From Beta vulgaris subsp. vulgaris (taxonomy: Eukaryota; Streptophyta; Magnoliopsida; Caryophyllales; Amaranthaceae): a stretch of DNA of 64,000 nt. Under the pieces are notes generated by a model. It was not told the origin of the DNA. It ran no database searches and worked only from the letters and a program-made list of their open reading frames with translations. The position numbers and the translations under genes are program-made. The stretch lies in the NCBI RefSeq assembly GCF_026745355.1, contig NC_079205.1, positions 53,568,025 to 53,632,024 on the forward strand, in the 5' to 3' direction. This document shows positions 24,291 through 34,493 of the stretch, in pieces. Each line of letters begins with the position of its first letter. Position 1 is the stretch's first letter.

Positions 24291-24683
24291 TATTAATAGT
24301 TAATGTTAGTTTGTTCCTCTTTACCCAAAAAAAAAATCTTAAATAATACTCCCTCTGTTTTTTTTTTATGGGTTATTCCCGGTGGTATACTTGGGAGTTT
24401 GCATATTCCCAGTAGTATACCCCAATTTTTAAAAATCCATTAAACATGTTTAGGTTGGTGATGTAATCTAGTTGCTAAGTTAAGTGGGGTTTTCCGACTA
24501 ACAACCACCACTAATCTAACAGTTGAAGTTTGATTTCTTAACCAAGGTTAAAATCAAGGTTAAACCTTTTAAAACCCTATCTCTCTCATTTACTCTGTAA
24601 CGTTTCTCCCTTGTTCTCTTCACTCTCAAACGTTATCTCTCTCTCTCTCTATCCTTCTTCTCTTCATCTTCAATTTCACATCC

Positions 24684-25058
24684 ATGTCTCGTGTTAGTCG
24701 TGGGTCTTCATCTTCAACCGGGGTAATGCACAGGCCTCAACTCAATGGTTATTGGGTCAAATTTAAGAAATGCAATTGTGAACCAACGAAGTACTTCGAC
24801 ATTAAAGTTTCGGGTTCGAGGAACAATCCTGGAAGACCATTCTACAAGTGCTTCAGTTGTGGTGAATTTGATTGGGTTTATGAACAAGATATGATGAAGG
24901 TTGATGGTGTCGATGAAGAGGAAGCAACATATACTGAAGTTGATGCTGAGCTTAATTGCGTGAAGGAGCGGGTCGAATCAATGGCAAGATCTGTCTTTTT
25001 TGGTGAAAATTGCTGGTTTAATGTACTTAGTTTTAGTGATTGTGTAATGTTTAAGTAG
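24684..25058 (+). CDS. GRF-type zinc-finger protein carried by the MULE
   Basis: A 124-residue protein starting MSRVSRGSSSSTG. It carries a GRF-type zinc finger: Cys30 and Cys32 (KKCNCEPTKYFDI), then NNPGRPFYKCFSCGEFDWV with Cys56 and Cys59. The PGR.FY.C core is the family signature. Similar small plant proteins (of the Arabidopsis At4g04775 type) are often annotated as hypothetical. GRF fingers in other proteins bind single-stranded nucleic acids. The C-terminal half is acidic and then helical (EEEATYTEVDAELNCVKERVES). It is transcribed inward from the left TIR, about 160 bp after the TIR ends, towards the transposase. Whether it is a cargo gene or a transposition helper is unknown. The frame is intact; an intron near the 3' end is possible. 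Confidence 0.72.
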   Translation: MSRVSRGSSSSTGVMHRPQLNGYWVKFKKCNCEPTKYFDIKVSGSRNNPGRPFYKCFSCGEFDWVYEQDMMKVDGVDEEEATYTEVDAELNCVKERVESMARSVFFGENCWFNVLSFSDCVMFK

Positions 25059-25437
25059 AGTCAGTGTTCTGTTTTTCTACTTTTGGGGTGTCAGGTAGCA
25101 TGATTTTAGATTAGTTTATGTAATTGGATGGTTTTGAATGGTTTGATGGAGGAGTGCTGGTCGTATTTTGCTTAACAATTAATAGAAGAACTTGTTTAAT
25201 TTCCTTTATATTTTGTTGCATTTTTGGATTGAATTTTGGATTGTTTGTTGGAGTGATTTCTAAGCTGTAATTGTTGGAAGCATCATACAAGAAAAACAAC
25301 ATGGGTAATATTGAAGTCCAGATTTCATAAACCATACTTGGCCAACAATGTTTACATCCTTAGGTAGCAAAAAGAGGACTTTTACTTCTACAGTTAGCCA
25401 ACATCTTTAATAGACCTTTACAATATTAGCAAAATGC

Positions 25438-27330
25438 TTAACAATAATAACCCCAAAAAAAACCATCACTGAAGTTTTCAAAAGGCTCTCTCTTTCCCCT
25501 TTCTGGATGCTGCTGTCTTTGTGGATCCGTGTTTGTTGGTAGTGCTGCCTTTGTTGTTTGTGGTTGATGGAGGTTGACACTTGGTCTGGTTGTGGCCAAA
25601 TGCACCACACTTCCCACACTTATATGTCTTGCTCCTCTTTCCCTTTTTCTGTTCCTCCTCCCTCTTTTTCTATTTTTCACTGGTCTGCCCACCTCCTTTT
25701 GAGCACGGGGGTTCAATCTTGGGTACTCAGTTGATGGCCATTGTTCCTTGTCAGGTATGGCTTTAATGCCTGAACCATAGGCCATTTTGTACCTCCTAAC
25801 TGAGTACCACTCATGGACAAATCTCATAGGGTCCATACAAGCATGCAAAATGGCTCTCATCCCATGCCTACAAGGGATTCCTGTCAGTTGCCATTGATTG
25901 CATTGACATGTATGTGTGTTGAGGCTCACAGCCAAGTGTGACTTCCCATCTCAATCTCATATTCCCCTTGCCAGATGGATAGGCTCTACAAAACCTTGCC
26001 TCATTGCATAGTACTTGCACTCTTTTTATGATGTTGGGACAAATGTCAGACCTATCCCAACCCTCGCATAACTCCCTCCTTGTGGCCAGCCTTACCATGG
26101 TTACCCTTCTCAAACCTGCAACACAAGTAAGGAAGTGCAAGTAGTTTAGAAGTCAGGTTAGTTCTTAACATGTTAAAGATGTGCACAGTCCTCACTTACA
26201 TTCAAGGAATGTCAATATGGGCCTACTTCTATTTGTTCCAAGACTTGCATTGAAACTCTCCACGAAGTTTGTCTTGTTCACATCACTCAAGTCAACACAG
26301 CTGTTCAACTCATCAACTAGGTCTGTGACAACAGTCTTTCTCTTCTTACCACCCCTCAAACCAGTTGGACACCAAGTACCCTTCCTCTTGCTGTCTCCTA
26401 GGAACTCTCTTTTTAAACAGTGGTGAATGAGGCTGGAGGTTTGAGGACTGAGCAGCTTCAAGACCAAAGTCACTTTGATCTGTAGGACCACTAAAATTCT
26501 CAGAAATCCTTGTTGGATCAGTTGGCGCATGTGTTACTTTGCCTCTCCCTGACCCCCTACCTCTCCCTGACCCCTTGCTTCTCCCTGAACCCCTCCCTCT
26601 CCTTGACTTCCTTTTACCTCTACCAACACCACTCACATGTTCTTTTTCAATGTAAGGTTCAAAGGGGTCAATCTCAATATCCTTCCAATACTCCATGTTT
26701 TGAACAACCATGTCATTCATTATTGCATTAGGTGACAAAGGAGGGTCACTACCACCAACATCACATGACAAAAATTTGGGAGCAGAAGAGTGAACAGAGA
26801 TGGAAGTACCATTAGCATCAACTAGAACAACATCAGGGATCAACCTAGGACTCCTCCTTGGGCTAGCAATGTTCAATGGTGTTGACTGTTTTCTTTGGCT
26901 TCTTGGTGTTCTCATTTCAATGGTTTCTTTACTAACTGGTTCAGGAATTGGTTCAAAAGAAGGTTCAGTAGGGGGTTCATGCAGTGGCTCTGTGTGTGGC
27001 AAAGTGGTTGTACATTTACTTTTCCTCAACTCTATGGCTGCCCTCACAACTGATGTTGGTTTTGTGCCCTCACTTACCCAAATGTGAATCAACTCCCTCC
27101 TATTCAAGTCATTAAACATCTTCATCAACTCCAAATCAGTGCTTAGTGGTTGGTGTTTCATTTGTGTAAATACATGAACTTTGGTACTTGGGAACAGGGG
27201 TTTCCTCCTTGTCAGCTACTTCCCAATACTCACCAACCAAATCAAGCAAATTGACCGTGTCCACATCATTCACAACAACATCTGTATCCTTCCCCTTAAA
27301 CTGAAACCTCAGAACAATGTTGTCACCCAT
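25438..27330 (-). pseudogene. MULE transposase remnant (MuDR family), catalytic core deleted
   Basis: In gene direction: an N-terminal segment from 27330 (MGDNIVLRFQFKGKDTDV), typical of plant MuDR transposases, with a frameshift near 27140. A long Pro/Glu and Arg/Gly-rich linker follows to about 26340. Then, without the DDE catalytic region, comes the C-terminal region NKTNFVESFNASLG at about 26240. An apparent intron (26116-26199, GTAAGT to TTGCAG) leads into GLRRVTMVRLATRREL and a SWIM zinc finger with CQC and CRH (CQCNQWQLTGIPCRHGM) near 25880. Further frameshifts lie near 25930 and 25700. Transcription would start in the right TIR. The protein cannot be catalytic; it once cut and inserted the element. 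Confidence 0.9.
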
Positions 27331-28366
27331 TTCAGCTTTATCCTAAATTCAAACATGTAAAAATGGACATAATAAGCACGTATAACATGAACACTTAACA
27401 ACCAATTCTTGAAAAAAAATCCCATTCTCTAACCCTAATTCACAAAACAACTTGGCAAAATTTGAAGAACACAACTTACTACATAATTCGCAAATCAAAC
27501 AAACTTCCACAAATGACACTTTCAATCTGAACATTTTACGCATCAAGTGAACCCCACATCATGCATAAACCGCAAAACACATCATTAACCCCTAAATTCG
27601 ACATTGAAACTTTAAAAACCATCAACCAAAACACCTACAATATATGATCACAACAACAATTCTACTTCGCAACAGCAAATACAATCCCTCTACGCAGCAT
27701 CAAAAACCCAAAATAACAAAAAATTAGGAAGAAAACACTTACAATTCAAGCAAAGGAAGAAACTTTCGCCAAGAATTTCCAGAAAAACGCCAAAAATGAC
27801 GCGCATTGAAGGACTGATGATCGATGTAGCAGAGGAAGTTGAGAAGATGAACAGTGTTGAGAGAGATGGAAATACGTAGGTGTAACTGATGGTTTGTGTG
27901 GTCAATTAAATGTCTTTGTTTTTTTCCTTTTCTGTTTTAAAATTAAAACCTTACAAAAAGCTAACTATGGTTAGATTAGTGGTGCTTGTTAGCCGGAAAA
28001 CCCACTTAACTTAGCAACTAGATTACATCACCAACCTAAACATGTTTAATGGATTTTTAAAAATTGGGGTATACTACTTGGAATATGCAAACTCCCAAGT
28101 ATACCACCGGGAATAACCCTTTTTTTATCATTCTCACTTTCCTGTGCGCGTCTTCCAATACACGTTTTAAAACTTAAATATCTTTCATTATATATTAGTA
28201 AAAATTATAACGATTGAATATTAATAAAGTACTAATTGAGACGAATCAAACAAGACCCCACATGACTATGTTTTTTCTTATAAATTGATAATATTTGAGA
28301 AGATTCTCTCTATGCATGAATAGTGTCAAGATTCCAAGTGAGAAAGATAAAAAAAAACAGAGGGAG

Positions 28367-28743
28367 TAAAGCGTAGTAAACTGGCCATGAAGCTAAATAC
28401 TTTTACTACTAATTTTGGTGGTATATTCGATTCTCACAAAATGTTGGTGTATTCCAACAATCCATATATGATTCTTGCTAATCTTGCCAAAAGAGGCTTA
28501 GCATTGCCTTGAGAATTAGATACAGATGTGTAAGAAGTTGCAAGTAAATAAACATTCATGATATAAGAAAATCTGAAATGAAACAACCAAAGTTGATCCG
28601 GAAAAAGACCATTAATAAAATGATTACCTCTTAACAGCAAAAGGAAACTAACATAAGCTACTGATACCAAATGTTCTGCTGGCGAAAAGCCTATGGTAGG
28701 AGCATAATGTTTACTATATTTATGATTAATCTTCTAATTCAAC
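28367..28743. other. 3' flank of the dynamin gene
   Basis: No separate gene. Parts are shared with the flank of the pseudogene copy near 22640-22980, so it belongs to the duplicated block and probably includes the 3' UTR. Confidence 0.5.
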
Positions 28744-30804
28744 TTAAAACCTGTCCATTATCTTTGAAACGACGTCTTTAGACTCCTTAAGCAGTTTTAC
28801 ACTCTTATTGAGTCTCTCTCTCTTTCCTGCCACAGCAGGAGACTCTTCCAGCATCCTTTCGATGCCTCTCCCGTAAGGCCCCATCAATTCGTTCACAATC
28901 TCATACTCCAGTTCCTTGTTCACCAAATTCTGGATACTAAACAACAAATGAAGAGCCATGGAATCCACCAATCTCTTCAGAACAATTCTCCAATATGACA
29001 TCATTCGCATCTTCATGTCGAATGCCTGTTCAGCGAGGTGCTTGTAATTCTTCAAAGGACCCAAATCAATCTTTCCAAGCCCTTCAATTTCCATGTCAGT
29101 CACCTTCAAACCCCCTTGATCTACTAATTTCCCTTCGATAATTTTTATAAACTTATCCTGATGCAACATTAGTTGATTCCAAACAGACAGGTATTATGGG
29201 TCGCAAGTGTAGTCCGCGTATGTCTCCATTTGCACAATCTCCTTCACACGGGCAATTGACTGATCTTTCTTCCTAGAAATCAGATTACCAGCAGCTCTCC
29301 TGCAGGAGCTCTGAAGGGATGGGTAATTTTCAGAATGTTGTGTTATTATGGAGAGCACTATACCCTCTACATATCCCCAAAACTTTGTCATAAACTCAGC
29401 CGGAGTTTTTGAAATTTCCTCAACTTTTCTCTGCACTGCAGTAAGAAAAGCTGAGCGAGGAAGAAAATTTGGTAGCCCAATTCCCTTTGCCTCCTCAAGA
29501 ACTTGAATCTCAAACATTAAGAAATTACCTGATTTTGTATCATCACTCCCTTTTGACCGCATGAGCTCCGAAAACCCATCTAACATCTCTGCCAAACGAG
29601 CTCTGCAATGCATTTCCATATTGTCAGGAAACTCATCGTACTCTCCTCTAATCATAATCTTTCTCAAGGATTCCTTCGCTGAACCCATGATCTGCATGAA
29701 CGCTGCAATAGCCTCAGCCAGAGAGGATAAATTCTGAGGCATGTCGTTAAGTTCAGCAACATTAGCATTCAACTTTGCATTGATCTGCTGCACAATGTTG
29801 GGCAGACACTTGGAGATTATGTTAGCCTGTATATGAACCAACCTTTGAGCCAACACTGGAACCCCCACAATCGACTCATCGATCCTAGACAGCAAAGGGT
29901 GGGACCCAAACAGCCTTTCCTCCTCAAATCGTGCTTCCTCGTAGGTTTCTTCCCCAATCCTGTTCCTTACGCAGACATACCCTAGACCGATACTGACATC
30001 ATCATTCGTAACCTTCTCTAACAGGCCTTCTGGAGCCTTATCAGGTTTTGTGACAACAGCAAGAGTCCTCTGCCCAGTTTTATCAACACTCTGTGACATC
30101 ATTATTGACTCACAAGTTGAAAAATCTACTGTTGCTGATAGAACATTCAATATAATACTCTCATCTGGGGTAATATACCCCATGATAATATCCCTAATCT
30201 GTTCATAAATGTTTTCTGGTTGTCCACAAACTGGAACCCGAGTGATCCCAGGGAGATCAACCATGGTTAAGTCAGGAACACCATGTTTCTTCACTGAAAG
30301 TGTTATTGGAGTATTTGATATACCCTTGGCTTTTCCTGCAATTTCCTGAGTTGCTGAGTTGATTGCTTGAGAAACATGGGCTTCGTCTGTCTGCAAGATT
30401 TTACCCATGAACTCAAGGGATAGTTGTGGGTTCGGTTCCGAATGGTGCTGTAGCCGCATAATGAGTGGGACTCGTGTGCATATACCTTGACCTCTAGGTA
30501 GGCTGATTCCAGCCAAGGATTCTAGGACGCTGGATTTTCCTGATGATTGGTCCCCTACGACGACAATCGTAGGGAGTTGAATGCCTTCCTTCATGACTTT
30601 TAGATTTCGCAGCTTATCAACTGCATCAAGAAGAGGCCGAATGTGGTCATTGTAGGAAGATAATAGAGGTGGTGAGACTGAAAAAACGGCGGATGGCGTG
30701 GTATCATGCTCAATATGAGGAGTATCAGAAAGTTCAGGGACTTCTGTTTTGGTAGGAGATGATGCATGAGGCTTTCTGGGTGATCTTGGCTTATTCTGTA
30801 CCAT
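28744..30804 (-). CDS. DRP4C: Dynamin-related protein 4C-like GTPase with one in-frame stop
   Basis: A single-exon frame of 687 codons. Codon 537 is TAA (29194-29196); it is otherwise open to a TAA at 28744. As read, the protein is 536 residues; without that stop it would have about 685, close to the usual DRP4/Mx-like length. The first 50 residues are low-complexity. GTPase motifs are intact: GDQSSGKS at 84-91, CTRVP near 109-113, DLPG at 183-186 and TKPD at 252-255. The middle/stalk region follows. The stop precedes YLSVWNQLM and the GTPase-effector region with YKHLAEQAFDMKMRMMSYW. Mx/DRP4 proteins self-assemble through stalk and effector helices, so loss of about 149 residues should impair assembly. 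The frame beyond the stop has no other lesion, so the stop is recent, allele-specific or an error. Dynamins remodel membranes; the plant DRP4C role is not well defined. Confidence 0.9.
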
Positions 30805-30945
30805 ATTTGCAGGAGAAAATGTAGCAAAATATGGGCCTTTTGGAATTTGTTTCTAGCAAGTGTTGATTGAGAGTAAGAATGAAGAGTATTAGCTTTGTAT
30901 TTAAAGGGAAATATGAATCGAGAACAGTGAAAGTTACTAATTTGA
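30805..30945 (-). promoter_or_regulatory. Probable DRP4C core promoter and leader
   Basis: On the minus strand, a TTTAAATACAAAG TATA-like segment lies near 30895-30905, about 95 bp before the start codon. The leader then contains CTTTTTGAATTTG-type AT-rich sequence. This placement is inferred from spacing only. Confidence 0.4.
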
Positions 30946-31010
30946 TGGAAGTTGAACGGATTCATGCAAGGTACTACTCTAGTACCTTGCATGAATCCAC
31001 CCAACTTCCA
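30946..31010. repeat. 65-nt near-perfect inverted repeat upstream of DRP4C
   Basis: Arms of 31 bp (30946-30976 and 30980-31010) surround a 3-base loop CTC. The inner 19 bp (GGATTCATGCAAGGTACTA) pair perfectly, then three mismatches, then a perfect outer 9 bp (TGGAAGTTG). It lies about 140 bp upstream of the DRP4C start codon. Confidence 0.95.
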
Positions 31011-31181
31011 TAATGCATTAATGCGACTTCGATAATACAGGATAATCTACTCATAAACTTTGGGTTGTTCATAATAATAATGCATTCATGCTAGTTAAAC
31101 TTAATCGGCAGGTCAGAAAAGTTTATCGATGACAACTTGTTAATGTAGTTAGAGACCTTTTACCTTTTAGCCAGTGAACTA

Positions 31182-31491
31182 CTCCCCCCGTCCCAAAATA
31201 TAGTTCTCATTTCCCTTTTTTCACGGTAATTCATGCAAGTAGAATATGAGAGGGATAGTAACGATTTTTTGTTTATTTAAATAAATGTTGTATGAGAAAA
31301 GATGATTTTAGGAGAGAGAGTGGAGAATAAATGGTGAAAGAGCATTAATTGTAACATTTTGGTTGAATAAACAAATGAAAAAACAAAATTCAAGAAGCAA
31401 ATTAATGATAGGACACGGTTTTTCTAGACAAATTATGAAAAAATGTGAAACTTAATATGGAAGTGGGAACTATATTTTGGGATGGAGGAAG
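31182..31491. mobile_element. Stowaway MITE
   Basis: The left end CTCCCCCCGTCCCAAAATAT and the inverse of the right end (CTTCCTCCATCCCAAAATAT) pair for about 30 bp. TA flanks at 31180-31181 and 31492-31493. Length 310 bp, located upstream of DRP4C. Confidence 0.92.
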
Positions 31492-31574
31492 TAATTTTTT
31501 GATCTGGGCTATGCCTTGGGTATGGAAAATGTTCATTTATCAATATTGTACTTTAAAATGATAACACTAAATAC

Positions 31575-32235
31575 AACTTGCTCTAGTGGTTAAAACTAGG
31601 ATGTTCAAAATGCGGTCTGGACCGCACCAAACCGCAACCCAAACCATTTTTTCGCGATTTGGGTTGGTTTGCGGTTTTAAAATTGCGGTTTGGATTATGA
31701 TTTCAAGAAAATCTCGGTTTGCGGTTTGGGTTGGGTTTTGATTTTTGTAAACCAAAACCGCACCACAAACCGCAATTTTATAATTTATTTTTTAAAAGAA
31801 AATTAAATACACTTGATAAGGTGGCATACAAGTATAAAATTGAAAAAAAGAAGTTTGAGGTAAAGAACTTTAACACTTTTGATAAATCATTATTTAAGTT
31901 TAATTATGAAGTCAACTTCATATCTATTTGGACTTTTATTAACAAATTTTTTTTTACTCTTAGATTGCAAAATTAATGTCGCGGAGGAAAAATGGTTAAA
32001 TCGCAAATCAAACCGCACCAAACCGTTTTGCACGGTTCGATTTGAGTTGGTTTGGGGAAAAGTGCGGTGCGGTTTGGGTTGGAAAATTGTCAAATCGTAT
32101 ATTTGCGGTTTGGGTTGGGTTACATCCCAAACCGCACCAACCCAAACCGCGAATACCCCTAGTTAAAACTTGCTTTAGTATGTAAACTTGAGGTCACAGG
32201 ATCGAAACATATACTATGTAATTTCTAATTTTATT
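31575..32235 (+). mobile_element. SINE relic interrupted by a hAT MITE
   Basis: CTTGCTCTAGTGGTTAAAAC at 31577-31596 is the A-box-like head of a tRNA-derived SINE. It resumes after the MITE with TTGCTTTAG and the B-box-like GGATCGAAAC near 32200. The two parts join at the 8-bp duplication of the hAT element. No own target duplication was identified. Confidence 0.55.
31597..32161. mobile_element. hAT-type MITE, 8-bp duplication GTTAAAAC
   Basis: Starts TAGGATGTTCAAAATGCGGT and ends as the inverse of TAGGGGTATTCGCGGTTTGG. The exact duplication GTTAAAAC lies at 31589-31596 and 32162-32169. Both subterminal zones repeat AACCGCACCAAACC / GGTTTGGGTTGG. The 565-bp element has no transposase. Confidence 0.92.
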
Positions 32236-32901
32236 TTTTTATTGTACATGGATTACATGAACTAACACTTCCTTAAGGAGAACGCCACGTTGCACTATTC
32301 CTTGTTTAGGAACACGTTCTAATGAGGAAAAACTGACGGTATAATAATTTGAATAATACACTCTTAAAAGTTTTGAAATTAAAGCAATAGCTTTACTTTC
32401 TACAAGGAATTGGAGTAAGAGTTTATGTCTACAATAAGTATATTGTTACCATAAATGTGTCAGGTGTCTAACTACCTATGTAAGCCTTTTTATGAGATAC
32501 AATTACAAGACTTTACTATATTTTATTTTGAAATAATAAACAATGATGTTATGTTTGATTTATGGTTAAGCTCTCACTTTTCATATCAAAGGTCATGAGT
32601 TCAATACCTTGTAAGCATAACTTTATTTTTATAAATGATGGATTTAACATGAAAATAAAGCATTTGCGTTAGACCCTTAGAGGAGAATGTTATGTGGCAC
32701 ATAAACTTTCTTAGTAACGCCTTTTAATCTATTAGTATAGATAGATTGTTGTGAGGATCGACCCTTTTCTAAACTTATAATGTTATCAATTGAAACAAGA
32801 GTTGTCAAAAGTTAACACAATACGAACTAGATACGAAAAAATGGGTTGGTTAAGCTTTTTCAATATGTTTATATACGCAGGTCAACATGTGATTTACTAT
32901 C
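32236..32901. other. AT-rich repeats, no gene
   Basis: Fragments resembling SINE heads occur (AAGGTCATGAGTTCAATACC near 32582), and a phrase CTTTTAATCTATTAGTATAG near 32722 resembles one near 36170 (CTTTTTAATATATTTGTATAG). These may be ends of a shared uncharacterised repeat family. Confidence 0.4.
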
Positions 32902-33552
32902 CTATTCGTTATTTACTGCCCGTATTTACTTAAAATCGCCCGTATTTTTTCCAACATTTTCCTAAACTACCCCTCACTCACATTCTCTCTCCTCCTCTCA
33001 CTCTCATTCTCACTTTCTCTCACCTCACACCACCACGGGACCACCACCACACTGGAACCACCACCACTGGAACCACACCACACCGGAATCACCATCGAAA
33101 CCACCACCACCTCGCGATTTTTTTCGAAAAATACCACAGAGGAAACGAGCAGAATTTTCGTTTCCTCCATGGAGGAAACGTAGATCTGCTTTCGTTTCCT
33201 CCATGGAGAAAATGAAAATTTTGCTCGTTTCCTTTGTGGTATTTTTCAAAAAAAAATTGTCGGGTGGTGGTGGTGGTGGTTTGGGTGGTGGTTCCGGTGT
33301 GTTGGTGGTTCCGCTGTGATGGTGGTCCCGTGGTGGTGGTTTGGATGGTGGTTCTGATGGTGGTGGTTTTGGTGGTGGTGGTTTTGGTGGTGGTGGTTCC
33401 GCTGTGGTGGTGGTCCCGTGGTGGTGGTTCAAGTGGTGGTGTGAGGTGAGAGAAAGTGAGCAGAGGAGAGAGAGGGTGATGGGTAGTTTAGGAAAATTTT
33501 GAAGAAAATACGAGCGATTTTAAGTAAATACGGGCGCTAAATAGTAATGCAC
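32902..33552. mobile_element. MULE-type MITE with a long CCA/TGG palindrome
   Basis: The 9-bp duplication TTTACTATC is at 32893-32901 and 33553-33561. Inverted arms share GCCCGTATTTACTTAAAATC and continue through CTCACTTTCTCTCACCTCAC into CCACCACC tracts, so the whole 651 bp is close to one palindrome. Frames rich in Pro or Val/Gly across the core are repeat artefacts. Confidence 0.85.
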
Positions 33553-33561
33553 TTTACTATC

Positions 33562-33727
33562 TAATAAATGGGCTTGGTTAATTTTGAGATTTTCGACACG
33601 AAACTGACACGACTTTACACATTTAACTCTAACATATAGGAAAATTTTAACATTTTAGCATTCACCTAAAAGGTATAAGTTAGAAAAACGCTAATGAACT
33701 CTTTAATTTAAATCATTGTAATATCGA
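33562..33727. other. Short AT-rich spacer
   Basis: No feature seen. Confidence 0.4.
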
Positions 33728-33728
33728 A

Positions 33729-33960
33729 TTTTTTTTTTTGGTCCCCCACTAAGGACTTGATGGTAAGGTGAAGGACCCTGCCAGATCGGAACCTCTCACA
33801 AGTTAACCCGATCCGAGTTTGCAGGTAGACACTTTGAGAGTGGTGGTGGTGGGGGGATGGTAAGCAGAATCCCTCTCCCAAAGTGTCCTTAATGGGGATC
33901 GAACCTCCACCCTTGAGGTTGGAAGGTTCTTTTTTTACCATTAGGCCAAGCTTAGCTTGG
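33729..33960 (-). mobile_element. SINE on the minus strand
   Basis: Read on the minus strand it begins with an A-box-like GCTTGGCCTAATGGT, followed by the B-box GGTTCGATCCCC. It then runs through a GAGAGGGATTC body to an A-tail, seen as T residues at 33729-33739 on the plus strand. Flanks share ATATC, so the target duplication is weak. Confidence 0.75.
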
Positions 33961-34483
33961 TATATCAGCAAGTTATTATCTAAATAAACATGGATAAAAA
34001 AATATTGGACATGAAATATTAAATTATAGTTAAATTTTTTTTAAGGATTTTGAATAAATAAGTTAAATTGGCCGACATAAATAAGTCCTTATAAAACGAG
34101 TCGGATTAGTGTCAAAGAGTTTCTACGCAATTAGTTAAACAAATTGGGTTATTATAAAAAAATTACATAATTAATAAATAACACGAACACGAAGTAGATA
34201 CGATACAACCTATTTGGCAGATCTAATTGAAACCCTTGTCCTTTGGCATTTCATTATGGTACTGCTATAGGAAAATATTTTATTTACTGGTCTGATTAAG
34301 CACTTGAAAGCAATTATATCTCAATTGCCAATGCCTAGCTATTTTCTCATACATCCAGATGTCATTACTAAGGTATGGGAAAGAAAAGGAGAAATTGTCA
34401 ATTAATCTCCTTCATATACCAGCAATGCAAATGAAATGGCAGCATCGTAAATAAAAGCCAAAAAATGGGACATTTTGATCAAT
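33961..34483. other. AT-rich intergenic, no gene
   Basis: Nothing recognised. Confidence 0.4.
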
Positions 34484-34493
34484 CTATCTATAT

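Larger units (their letters stand above)
24370..28119. mobile_element. Mutator-like element (MULE), 150-bp TIRs, 9-bp target duplication
   Basis: The termini GGGTTATTCCCGGTGGTA and its inverse begin inverted repeats of about 150 bp (24370-24520 and 27970-28119) that are roughly 95% alike. The exact 9-bp duplication TTTTTTTAT lies at 24361-24369 and 28120-28128. Inside are a plus-strand GRF zinc-finger gene and a minus-strand transposase remnant, facing each other. The catalytic core of the transposase is missing, so this copy is non-autonomous, but the well-matched TIRs suggest recent movement. Confidence 0.96.
24349..28366. mobile_element. Stowaway MITE split by a Mutator-like element
   Basis: The left end CTCCCTCTGTTTTTTTTT at 24349 is preceded by TA (24347-24348). 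The right end AAAAAACAGAGGGAG finishes at 28366 and is followed by TA. Without the 3.75-kb insertion and one 9-bp duplicate it is a MITE of about 259 bp. The insertion lies only 12 bp inside the left end, in its T-run. Confidence 0.88.

Noticed and set aside
33025..33432. Proline-rich, extensin-like frame
   Set aside because: Arises from CCA repeats in a MULE-type MITE; no signal peptide and no conserved Ser-Pro4 pattern.
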